Source of the DNA: JBFHES01 sp041584015
Lineage (GTDB): Bacteria; Bacteroidota; Bacteroidia; Bacteroidales; M50B96
Assembly (NCBI GenBank): GCA_041584015.1
Contig: JBFHES010000019.1
Span: 1 to 32,293 of the forward strand
Reading direction: 5' to 3'
Length of the DNA stretch: 32,293 nt
The notes under the pieces were generated by a model, which made no database searches, had not been told where the DNA came from, and was given only the letters and a program-made list of their open reading frames with translations. Below, in pieces: positions 24,206 to 32,293 of the stretch. The stretch's first letter is position 1; the number at the start of each line of letters is the position of its first letter. The position numbers and the translations under genes are program-made.

Positions 24206-26923
24206 ATGATTAGAAGTATTTCCATATTATTATTTGGCATTTTTTACGCAAGCTTTACTCTGGCTCAGGTTGACGGACTAGAGTTTCGTTTATTAAATAG
24301 CCGTGAATTGGATTTATCTCCGGGAAACACCTCTAACTTGGTTATTCAAATAAGCAACAACAACGACACATTAAAAGAGTGTTTTCTTAAAATTACTTCT
24401 CCAGAAGGATGGAACCAATTAATGAAATACACTTCGTTAAAAATTGAAGCTAATAGTAGTTCTAATAAAATTTTAAGCTTTCATATTCCAGAATCAACCA
24501 CCGTGGGAGAATATTCAATTTCAATAGAAGCCTTTGAAAAAGCTACATCAGCTTCCATTGGAATAACAAACATCCCAATAAAAGTTCTTCCGAGATACGA
24601 ACTTGTACTCAAGAAATTTGCATCACCAGATAATGTGATTGCTGGAGATACATTTAAAGTTAAGTACCTAATCCAAAACCAATCCAATCTGGAAGCAAAA
24701 ATAAAGACAAAAATTTCCAATGGATACAGAACGGAAGAAAAGCTGTTAACGCTCGCTCCTGATTCCTTTATTATAACAACCGTTGTGGCGCCTACAAAAA
24801 AAAGTCTTGAATACCATATGCGACGAAATGTTATTGTAATGGCAGAGATTGTTGATGCACCAGAAACTCAGAAAAGTTTATCTGATCTCTATAATATCAT
24901 ACCATCTCATGCTCTAAAATTCGACCCATATGTACGCTTTCCAATTAAAATATCAACGGTAGTTGCATCAAACAATCAACGGGAAGAGCGTGGTTACGCG
25001 GCCATGTTTGAGATTACTGGCAACAACCAATTATCACGCAAACGAAATGACAATCTAAGTTTTCGGCTTAGAGGACCAAACCGTGATGGCAAACCAATCC
25101 TGGGAACCAACGACTCCTATCACGCCTTATACCAATCGGAACATCACTCCATTCTTGTGGGTGATAACAATTACCGATTAACAGATTTAACCGAATCATC
25201 CAGATTTGGCAGAGGGGCAAAATATGAGTACAAAAAAAATAAAATGACCTTTGGAACCTTTGCAAATATTCCGCGATTCTATCCAGGGCTAAAAATGGTT
25301 AACGCGGCATATGCTATTTACAATGTCGACCAAAAATACATTGCCACAGCAGGCCATCTAATGAAATCATACGCAGATGGAAGCACTGCTCATATTAGCA
25401 CCATAGCTGCAATTGCAAGAGTTAAGAGTTGGGGTAACTTTGAGACCGAAATTTCAAGCGGTTTGGCAAACGGTAAATTTACTAAAGCTTACAAAGCTAA
25501 CCTGAAAGCCAATTATTCTATTTTCCGCTCCTACTTCAACATCACCAAAGCAGATGAAGACTTCCCTGGGTATTTCTCCAATACGCAGAATTTATCGGGT
25601 GGCTTAAATTTACATGTATTTAAAAAAGCAAATCTTGCATTTTTCTACACTTCAAGTAAATCGAACATTGCACTTGACACCATGTTCTCCAATGCGCCCT
25701 ACACATCAAACATCGATCTAGCAATACGTTTCAGGTTGCATAGAAATCATAGTTTAAGTCTTGGTGTTGTAAAACGAAGCAGCGAAGACCGGCTGCAGGT
25801 TAAACTCTTTCACTTCGAGGAATCAACAGCAAAAATTGCGTTAAGCCATTCACTCAATCAATTTAGAATTAACCTCAGTGCTGAGGTTGGAAAAATTAAT
25901 AACTTCTTATCGCAAACAGAGGGAGAACTCACCAATAGCAAGCGGGCCAGTATAAATATTAAATACATGATTAACGATAAGTTCAACTTCAGAACGTTTG
26001 TCAATTATATGGGAAATCGCCGCTACCTGTCCTCCGATTTAAATGATTTTTACTACGGTGCTGAAGTTTATGCGGTTTGGAATAAATTTAACATCTCAGG
26101 CGCTTTCCAAAGCAATTATCAACTTGAAGAATATTATAAAGACCGTAGTATTTGCGATTTAAGCTTTAGATACACCATTAATAAAAAGCATGAAATTTCC
26201 GGATCTACTTACTATAATCTGGTTAAAAACACATTAAACAAAAAGGAATTACAATTTCTTGTAAAGTATACCTATACGTTTAACGCGCCATTACGTAAGA
26301 AAGACAACCTTGGAAGTCTTACGGGAAGGATTATTAACAAGGGCGTTGACAAGATTGAAGGTGTTGTATTAACTTATGCCGGAAGTGTAGCTATTACCAA
26401 CAAAAAAGGTGAATTTAACTTCCCGATGGTAAGAGCAGGCACAAGCAACCTGTACATTGATGACTCAAAAATGGGACTACATTCCATTGCCGATCGACCG
26501 GGACCATATGCTATTTCAATTATCCCGGGCGAAGAAAATGTATTTGAGATCTCCTACACCAAATCAGCCAGCATATCTGGAAAACTAATTATTGAAAACG
26601 ACGATAACATTGGTGCAAAGGAATACATAGGTGTAAAAGAAAAGATTAAGAACCTAATTATCGAAGTTAAAACAGATGAGGAAATGTATAGGGTAATAAC
26701 CGATAAAAATGGCAATTACATATTTAAAGATTTACGCCCAGGTTCATGGACATTAAAAGTATACGACAATGGCATTCCATCGGGATATGAGCTAATCACA
26801 GATACGTTTAATGCAGAATTAGTACCAAGTCAAGAAAAAACTATTGACATTAAAATAAAAAAGAAAGCACGTAAAGTGAAATTTCAAAAATCATTTTCAT
26901 CAACCCCAAAAAGAAAACGATAA
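24206..26923 (+). CDS. Usher-like outer-membrane protein: Ig-like domains, beta-barrel, C-terminal Ig domains
   Basis: This 905-aa protein has a signal peptide (1-20), two Ig/NEW3-like domains (about 24-128 and 130-215), and then about 450 residues (240-695) of alternating amphipathic strands rich in Tyr, Phe, Asn, Lys and Arg, typical of a large outer-membrane barrel. Two carboxypeptidase-regulatory-like Ig repeats (about 703-785 and 786-880) follow, the first with GRIINKGVDKIEGVVLTYAG and TNKKGEFNFP, the second with DKNGNYIFKDLRPG. The tail is very basic (KKKARKVKFQ...KRKR). This order of domains resembles a fimbrial usher, but the classical usher motifs are not recognisable. It probably exports or anchors the array proteins. 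The next gene starts within its stop codon. Confidence 0.7.
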   Translation: MIRSISILLFGIFYASFTLAQVDGLEFRLLNSRELDLSPGNTSNLVIQISNNNDTLKECFLKITSPEGWNQLMKYTSLKIEANSSSNKILSFHIPESTTVGEYSISIEAFEKATSASIGITNIPIKVLPRYELVLKKFASPDNVIAGDTFKVKYLIQNQSNLEAKIKTKISNGYRTEEKLLTLAPDSFIITTVVAPTKKSLEYHMRRNVIVMAEIVDAPETQKSLSDLYNIIPSHALKFDPYVRFPIKISTVVASNNQREERGYAAMFEITGNNQLSRKRNDNLSFRLRGPNRDGKPILGTNDSYHALYQSEHHSILVGDNNYRLTDLTESSRFGRGAKYEYKKNKMTFGTFANIPRFYPGLKMVNAAYAIYNVDQKYIATAGHLMKSYADGSTAHISTIAAIARVKSWGNFETEISSGLANGKFTKAYKANLKANYSIFRSYFNITKADEDFPGYFSNTQNLSGGLNLHVFKKANLAFFYTSSKSNIALDTMFSNAPYTSNIDLAIRFRLHRNHSLSLGVVKRSSEDRLQVKLFHFEESTAKIALSHSLNQFRINLSAEVGKINNFLSQTEGELTNSKRASINIKYMINDKFNFRTFVNYMGNRRYLSSDLNDFYYGAEVYAVWNKFNISGAFQSNYQLEEYYKDRSICDLSFRYTINKKHEISGSTYYNLVKNTLNKKELQFLVKYTYTFNAPLRKKDNLGSLTGRIINKGVDKIEGVVLTYAGSVAITNKKGEFNFPMVRAGTSNLYIDDSKMGLHSIADRPGPYAISIIPGEENVFEISYTKSASISGKLIIENDDNIGAKEYIGVKEKIKNLIIEVKTDEEMYRVITDKNGNYIFKDLRPGSWTLKVYDNGIPSGYELITDTFNAELVPSQEKTIDIKIKKKARKVKFQKSFSSTPKRKR

Positions 26924-27432
26924 TGAAAAGTCTAAAAAAATATATTGGCGGTCCGCTGCTCCTATTCATGCTTATGCTACTAAGCAATTCGTCGGAAGCA
27001 CAAAACCGACTATCAATCTCCAGCACAGGATCTAAATCTCTTGAATTTAAGCCAGTGTCGCGACCAGGCCATGAGCTAAAGTTTTTTGAAGATGACACAA
27101 AATGGCTGAATTATAGCATTGTTTTGGATCAGAACGAACCAAGCTATTCTGTTTCTGTTCAAATCGTTTCAGGCAAAGTACCTGACGGTTTTGATCTAAT
27201 GCTTACAGCCAGCGAATATGTTGGCTCTAATCAGTGCAAAGCAGGCATACCTGTTGGAAAAATAAAACTATCAAACACACCGCAAGTAATTATTGATAAC
27301 ATTGGAACGAGCTATACAGGAGCAGGACCAAGAGTTGGGCACCATCTGGTATATTCTGTTGAAATTCGTGATCTGGAAAGGTTGAGAGACAATTTCCCAA
27401 CCATTAGTCTACTCTACACTATAAGCCAGTAA
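26923..27432 (+). CDS. Array protein 8: divergent family member coupled to the usher-like gene
   Basis: This 169-aa protein has a signal peptide (about 1-26, cut at SEA-Q). Its ATG shares one base with the usher-like stop codon (TAATG), so the two are translationally coupled. It is related to the array proteins: VPDGFDLMLTAS matches the VPxGTxLxLSS strand, and DNIGTSYTGAGPRVGHHLVYSVEI matches IGSCYTGxGxxDGYQLTYTWAL. The conserved cysteine is Ser130 here, and its only mature cysteine is C105 at another site. It is shorter and more charged. It could be the first, last or anchoring subunit of a fibre. Confidence 0.8.
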   Translation: MKSLKKYIGGPLLLFMLMLLSNSSEAQNRLSISSTGSKSLEFKPVSRPGHELKFFEDDTKWLNYSIVLDQNEPSYSVSVQIVSGKVPDGFDLMLTASEYVGSNQCKAGIPVGKIKLSNTPQVIIDNIGTSYTGAGPRVGHHLVYSVEIRDLERLRDNFPTISLLYTISQ

Positions 27433-27523
27433 AGCAATTGTGTATAACATGGCGCATAACTTTTTTAATGCCAAACTTTTTCAATTATAAAAATCACTAA
27501 TTTACATCGCAACAATAATATTG

Positions 27524-27563
27524 AGAAGAACATTACTAATCGACTTTACACTATAGTTCTTCT
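27524..27563. repeat. Inverted repeat upstream of the gldM-like gene
   Basis: AGAAGAAC (27524-27531) and GTTCTTCT (27556-27563) are perfect 8-bp arms with a 24-bp spacer, in the 183-bp gap before the GldM-like start. It could be a weak terminator for the fibre operon or a regulatory site. Confidence 0.35.
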
Positions 27564-27615
27564 TGTAAATAGGCTAGAAACAATACTCTATCAAATAAAC
27601 TGAGACCAATTAATT

Positions 27616-29223
27616 ATGGCAGCAGAAAATGAAACTCCCAGGCAGAAGATGATCTCCATCATGTATCTTGTACTAACCGCCCTTCTTGCGCTTAACGTGT
27701 CAAAAGAAGTAATTAATGCTTTTTTAGTTGTTAATGAAAGTGTAGTTATTAATAACGAGAACTTCGCAAAAAAAATTAGGCAAACCTATGATACATTTGA
27801 AAAAGACTATAATTATAATCCAACCGAGGTAGGTCCGTTCTGGGAAAAAGCCAAGGAAGCCAGAATGATGTCTAGCGACCTAATGGAATATATAGAAACA
27901 TTAAAATATGAGGTAATTTCATACACTGAGAAAATCTCCCTTGATTCCGCTAAGGCAATCCAGCTCACAGACATTCAGGCTAAAGACAATTATACCGAAC
28001 CGACCAACTACTTCATAGGTAACTCTAATGATGGATCGGCAGGTAAAGCCGGTGAGCTCCGGATTAAACTGGAGCAATTTCGAACACAAATGACCGAATT
28101 GGTTGACGAAAGATATCGACATAAAATCCGCTTGGGCCTTGAAACCAACGGCGTATACTACGACGCTGACAAACAACTACAGAACTGGGAAATGCATCAA
28201 TTCTATTATACCATTCTGGTTGCCGACATTGCCATTCTTAACAACCTAATTGCGCAGGTATACAATGCGGAGTACGACATCGTTAAAAACTTGTATGAAG
28301 CAATTAGTGCAGAAGACTATAACTACGACAATGTGAATGTAAAAGTATTGGCACGCAGTAATTATGTATTTGTGGGCGACAGCTACGAAGCAGAAATTGT
28401 AATCGCGGCATATGATACCAGTCAAAACCCAGAGGCCTATTACCTGCCAGGGATAGACTCACTTGCTGTGGAAGAAATTCCAAATGCAATGAACCTAAGC
28501 TCATCAAATGGAAAAATAAACGTAAATATCCCGGCAACACGAGCAGGTGTCCAAAAATTCGCAGGAATAGTAAGAGTAGCAAACAACTTAGGTGATCTCG
28601 AGGAATATCATTTCTCCGATGAGTTTATTGTTGCCAAACCTTCACTTACAGTATCTGCAACAAAAATGAATGTTCTTTATGTTGGGGTCGACAATAACAT
28701 ATCTATCTCGGCGCCTGGTGTTCCTGAAGAAAAACTGATGCCTACCATTTCAATTGGGAGCCTGGAGCGGATTCCGAATAGCGAGGAATGGAACGCTAAT
28801 GTTCCGGTAGGTTACCGGCAAGCAACCATAAAAGTCTCTGCACTGGTAAATGGTACCATGAAAGAAATGGGTATTCAGAAATTCAGGGTAAAAAAGCTAC
28901 CCGATCCAGTGGCTACCATTGCCAATAAAAGTCAGGGCTTTATAAACAGAGATTTGATTGTAGCAGCAGGCTCAATAGTTCCTAAAATGCCTAACGACTT
29001 TGAATACGACCTTTCATTTAAAGTAAAATCATTTATGATGACCGTACAGCGAGGTTTTACAGTACTTCACTATAAAGCAAAAGACGGCGATTTAACGGAG
29101 GAAATGGTTAATCAGATCAGAATCATGAACAGAGGACAAAATATTCTTTTCGAAGATATTGTTGCCGTTGGACCGGATGGTGACGAACGCAGCCTCTCCC
29201 CGATTGTTTTCTCTATAAACTAA
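27616..29223 (+). CDS. gldM: GldM homologue without neighbouring gldK, gldL or gldN
   Basis: This 535-aa protein has the GldM layout: a single N-terminal membrane helix (about 11-28), then a helical region (to about 240) and several beta domains reaching into the periplasm. The start MAAENETPRQKMISIMYLVLT is typical of the family, with R9 and E31, the charged positions conserved in the GldM helix. GldM with GldL forms the proton-driven rotary motor of the T9SS and of gliding. Here it stands alone between the usher-like cluster and a T9SS cargo gene. It is therefore either an extra paralogue or a displaced main copy; the window cannot tell which. A strong terminator follows. Confidence 0.9.
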   Translation: MAAENETPRQKMISIMYLVLTALLALNVSKEVINAFLVVNESVVINNENFAKKIRQTYDTFEKDYNYNPTEVGPFWEKAKEARMMSSDLMEYIETLKYEVISYTEKISLDSAKAIQLTDIQAKDNYTEPTNYFIGNSNDGSAGKAGELRIKLEQFRTQMTELVDERYRHKIRLGLETNGVYYDADKQLQNWEMHQFYYTILVADIAILNNLIAQVYNAEYDIVKNLYEAISAEDYNYDNVNVKVLARSNYVFVGDSYEAEIVIAAYDTSQNPEAYYLPGIDSLAVEEIPNAMNLSSSNGKINVNIPATRAGVQKFAGIVRVANNLGDLEEYHFSDEFIVAKPSLTVSATKMNVLYVGVDNNISISAPGVPEEKLMPTISIGSLERIPNSEEWNANVPVGYRQATIKVSALVNGTMKEMGIQKFRVKKLPDPVATIANKSQGFINRDLIVAAGSIVPKMPNDFEYDLSFKVKSFMMTVQRGFTVLHYKAKDGDLTEEMVNQIRIMNRGQNILFEDIVAVGPDGDERSLSPIVFSIN

Positions 29224-29245
29224 ACTATTCCTTAAGATATCTCAT

Positions 29246-29275
29246 AAAAAAGGCAGCCATTGGGCTGCCTTTTTT
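29246..29275. terminator. Bidirectional terminator hairpin
   Basis: A perfect 13-bp stem (six A, then GGCAGCC, pairing with GGCTGCC and six T) with an ATTG loop. It lies between the convergent GldM-like and T9SS cargo genes. Confidence 0.95.
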
Positions 29276-29295
29276 ATTTTGCATTTTAACTGGAG

Positions 29296-32293
29296 TTACT
29301 TAATAAGTAAGCGCAATACCGCCTTCTCGTTACCAGAATAAATGGCAACAAAATACACTCCGGAACTCAAATCAGTTTGCATTTGAATGGTACGTGCTCC
29401 TGCAATAATCTCTGCTTGAATAATCTTACCCATTACATCTTTCAGTTCAACGGTAACATCGGAATACTCAGCACCAAGGTCAACCACAAATAAACCACTG
29501 CTTGGATTTGGATAAATTGTGGCCATCTCGCTAAGCTTCAGATCTTCTAAACCAACAAGCAACACATTATAGCAATTAGATGTATCCACACAACCGTTCT
29601 GCGAGATTATAACCGCGTAACTATCATTAGAATCAGGCGTAAAACTCTGTGATTGTGCAGAACTAATCCATGAATAATTATCATTACAATCAATCCACTG
29701 ATACGTGCTTCCCACTGCTTCTGCAGATAATACTCCCTGCACCTCAGTTATTGCAGTATCTATATTTATTATTGTCAGATCAATTGAAATAATACTGTCG
29801 CAACCACTCATGGTTAGCAGTGTATCGCTATACAAGCCCGAAATGCCGTAAGAATACAAGCCACTCGGAGACGTATATTCATCACAACTCTCGACGCTTA
29901 AACTTCCGGCAGCTGCCTGACAGGAAACAAATAAGGCATAATCTTCTACTTCACCATCAAAACCTGTTTCACACACTATTGGTGTTGAACTATATTTTGC
30001 AGCAACGCGTAGCTTGGTTTCTCCACCATCAGCACCTAAAGGCACCGTCAAAGCATAAGGAGATAAACTTGTTGGCCCATTAGCCGTATTCTGGGCAGTG
30101 CCTAAATCATATGATTCATCAGCATCTTCAAAATCTCCATCTCTGTTCCAATCAACCCAAACTCTGGCGTAAATCTCATAATTCCCATCCGTATCTAAAT
30201 TCACATTTAATGTATAGGTATTGCCGGCTTCAACACTTGCCGATGAAGTGGCCGAATAATCAGTATAAGGCTGAGTTTTACCAGTGGAATTATAAATACC
30301 ATTAAAATCCACCAATGTAACCGCAGTTGTATAATTCATATTTCCGTATGATTCGCAGTGCTTAAATTCAACCACTGTATACATAAACTTATAGGTTTCC
30401 GTGGTATCACCGTTTGCTCCAACTGCCAACACCTTAAAGTAAATATTGCTTCCCGGAGGATAATTCGGAATGGCATTCTGGCTTACCCAAGTACTATCCT
30501 GCGTATTACTCATACTTATGCTGTTGGAAAAATCAATTGAATTCAACGACCATTGCACAAATACTTCACTTAAAATTCCATCGTATGAAACAACAGATGT
30601 AATATATTGATTGAAGTTCTCGCCTGGCGTATTGAGAGTAGGTGGATTTGTAATTTCCGTTGTAAGTATTGCCGGATAATCGTTTCTACCTGCAAGTGTG
30701 TACTCCCAAAGCCCACGCCCCCAGGTTGCCGCCCTAAGTACATTGGTTCCATATTGAATTTCAAGATCGCGTACTGTAGTTGTTGCTAATCCCGGTGAAT
30801 ATGAAATCCAGTCTGTAGCATCCATCGGCTTATAATAGACACCTATTTCAGCACCCAAATAAATATTTCGTTCAGCCGAATGATCGATAACCACTGTACG
30901 AATTGGCATATCGCCTAGATTGCTGGTAATATTGGTCCAGTCGGCACCTAAGTTATGTGAGATATAAACTTTCTTTCCATCGTTCTGGTAGCGATTATAT
31001 ACTACCACCAAGGTACTATCGTGGCGTGGGTCAAAGGCAATATCAGTAATTGAATATGACGGTAAATTATTGCTAATACTCGTAAATGTAGCTCCTGTAT
31101 CTTGTGACAAATACAATTCATCATTTCGACCGACAACCATTAAGGCCGAATTATTTTCAGCTATTGCTGCAATTTTTACTTTACCAATTCCCGGAGATCC
31201 AACATAATGCCAATCACCACCAAATTTATTTGAGACAAAAACACTATCGCTAAAATGATATACTTTCATTTGGTGATTTGGATTGAACAGCAGCGGGGCT
31301 AGCCAATCAGCTTGATCTGATCCACTCTGCGGAGTGCTTATACCTTGACGCGTTTGTCCACCATCAATGGTGCGCTGACGCGTTCCATATTGCCAACTTC
31401 CAATCATCCAATCCGGATTTAGAGGCAGAGCAATGGCTTCCATACCATCACCACCGTTCCATTCAATCCAACCATTGGCATTAAGAATACTTGTGCCATT
31501 ATCCTGCGAACCTGCCATTTGCACATTCCAGTTAGATTGCGATAAACCAACAGCATAAAACTCACGAATTCCAGTGCCGTCATTCAAACGCTGCCAGGTA
31601 ATACCATTGTCGTTACTTTTGGCTAAATAGCCATCGGTTCCCATGTAATAAACACCATTAAGGCATTCTGCTGCTCTAATATCTGCATGCACATAAGTTC
31701 CATCCGGAGTTCCATTCGCCCACCAGGTAACCTGGTCGAAGGTTGCGCCACCATTGGTACTGGCATACGTATCTACATATGCATAAATCATTGATGAGGA
31801 ATCGATATCGGAAACTGCAAAACCATGACAACTTCCTTCCGGATCGGTTAGGAACGTAAAATTAATACCTGTATCTGTAGATTTCCAAACACCATTTGAT
31901 GAAGCGAAATAAACACAATCCGGACACTCAGGTGTAACCGCAATATGTCCTTTCGCATCATTATTTCCGGCGATGGTATTCGACTCGGTATAAGTCTGGC
32001 CTATATCGTTTGATCGGAAAATCACATTCTGCCAGTTACTCCAGTAATAATCGTCGTACACATACAGCATATCTGGATTGGTCGGATGAAACTCAATGTC
32101 AGTTATGTCAGAATTTGAAAGTTCCTGTGTCCAGGTGGCCAAGTTATCGGTAGATTTATACACCCCCATTGATGTGCCAACAAACACAAGGTTGGGGATT
32201 GTTGGATGATATACAATCTTGAATATTTTATTGTTGGTCCCTAATCCTCCCCATCCAAGGTTAACCGGATTAAAGGGAGTAATAGTCCATGTA
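29296..32293 (-). CDS. T9SS cargo: BNR/VPS10-type propeller, GEVED domain and C-terminal sorting domain (partial, 5' end outside window)
   Basis: The minus-strand frame stays open to the window edge. Residues such as TWTITPFNPVNLGWGGLG precede the first in-frame start-like codon (a GTG at 32185-32187), so the true start is outside. About 999 codons are visible. The N-terminal part has repeated Asp-box-like motifs (STDxGxNFT, SNDNGITW, SQDTGATFT, SHNLGADWT) of BNR/sortilin-type propellers. A GEVED-like domain with VDWNRDGDFEDADE follows, then Cys-containing repeats, then a type-A T9SS sorting domain starting at IYPNPSSGLF and ending in VLRLLIK. It should be exported by the T9SS and attached to or released at the surface. 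The binding partner is unknown. Confidence 0.92.
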   Translation of the reverse strand, partial: TWTITPFNPVNLGWGGLGTNNKIFKIVYHPTIPNLVFVGTSMGVYKSTDNLATWTQELSNSDITDIEFHPTNPDMLYVYDDYYWSNWQNVIFRSNDIGQTYTESNTIAGNNDAKGHIAVTPECPDCVYFASSNGVWKSTDTGINFTFLTDPEGSCHGFAVSDIDSSSMIYAYVDTYASTNGGATFDQVTWWANGTPDGTYVHADIRAAECLNGVYYMGTDGYLAKSNDNGITWQRLNDGTGIREFYAVGLSQSNWNVQMAGSQDNGTSILNANGWIEWNGGDGMEAIALPLNPDWMIGSWQYGTRQRTIDGGQTRQGISTPQSGSDQADWLAPLLFNPNHQMKVYHFSDSVFVSNKFGGDWHYVGSPGIGKVKIAAIAENNSALMVVGRNDELYLSQDTGATFTSISNNLPSYSITDIAFDPRHDSTLVVVYNRYQNDGKKVYISHNLGADWTNITSNLGDMPIRTVVIDHSAERNIYLGAEIGVYYKPMDATDWISYSPGLATTTVRDLEIQYGTNVLRAATWGRGLWEYTLAGRNDYPAILTTEITNPPTLNTPGENFNQYITSVVSYDGILSEVFVQWSLNSIDFSNSISMSNTQDSTWVSQNAIPNYPPGSNIYFKVLAVGANGDTTETYKFMYTVVEFKHCESYGNMNYTTAVTLVDFNGIYNSTGKTQPYTDYSATSSASVEAGNTYTLNVNLDTDGNYEIYARVWVDWNRDGDFEDADESYDLGTAQNTANGPTSLSPYALTVPLGADGGETKLRVAAKYSSTPIVCETGFDGEVEDYALFVSCQAAAGSLSVESCDEYTSPSGLYSYGISGLYSDTLLTMSGCDSIISIDLTIINIDTAITEVQGVLSAEAVGSTYQWIDCNDNYSWISSAQSQSFTPDSNDSYAVIISQNGCVDTSNCYNVLLVGLEDLKLSEMATIYPNPSSGLFVVDLGAEYSDVTVELKDVMGKIIQAEIIAGARTIQMQTDLSSGVYFVAIYSGNEKAVLRLLIK

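Noticed and set aside
32185..32187. GTG as the start of the T9SS cargo gene
   Set aside because: The frame continues open upstream to the window edge with protein-like sequence and no signal peptide follows the GTG, so the gene is truncated by the window.

Overview
The window comes from a low-GC member of the Bacteroidota. The signs are type IX secretion (T9SS) parts (a GldM homologue and a cargo protein with a C-terminal sorting domain), lipoboxes and signal peptides of the usual Bacteroidota type, TAnnTTTG promoter-like boxes, a Lacal_2735-type small protein, and a carotenoid hydroxylase beside a B12-type MerR regulator. No rRNA, tRNA, phage or CRISPR locus was seen.

Layout. (1) 1-1309: a REP-associated tyrosine transposase (RAYT) gene lies inside five copies of a ~100-bp two-palindrome repeat and is flanked by a ~262-bp direct repeat. 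(2) 1331-7603: a small lipoprotein, a two-module class-V aminotransferase/cysteine desulfurase-like protein, an M13 metallopeptidase lipoprotein and two fasciclin-domain proteins. (3) 7957-11958: a MerR regulator with an intact-looking cobalamin-binding signature is divergent from a tight six-gene run: a PTPS/QueD-like pterin enzyme, FolE, a 56-aa Lacal_2735-like protein, SRPBCC, CIA30 and TspO. This resembles LitR/CarH light-response loci. A CrtZ-like carotene hydroxylase is at 14782-15264. (4) 12202-14500: two L,D-transpeptidases of different families end tail to tail, 7 bp apart. (5) 15548-17319: a receiver/histidine-kinase protein and a NarL-type response regulator form an operon. (6) 17562-27432: seven tandem paralogous secreted ~185-aa proteins, a PapD-like two-domain periplasmic protein, a 905-aa Ig/beta-barrel/Ig outer-membrane protein, and an eighth divergent family member that starts in the barrel gene's stop codon. 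(7) 27616-29223: a GldM homologue without gldK, gldL or gldN beside it. (8) 29296-window end, minus strand: a T9SS cargo protein cut by the window edge.

The best candidate for an undescribed system is region 6 plus the neighbouring GldM. It has the parts list of a chaperone-usher fibre system (many small subunits, a chaperone, an outer-membrane pore with Ig domains), but the subunits do not look like the Bacteroidota FimA/Mfa lipoprotein pilins and the barrel is not a recognisable classical usher. The two-component genes immediately upstream may regulate it. These functional links are inferred from gene order and from reading the sequences by eye; no database search was run.
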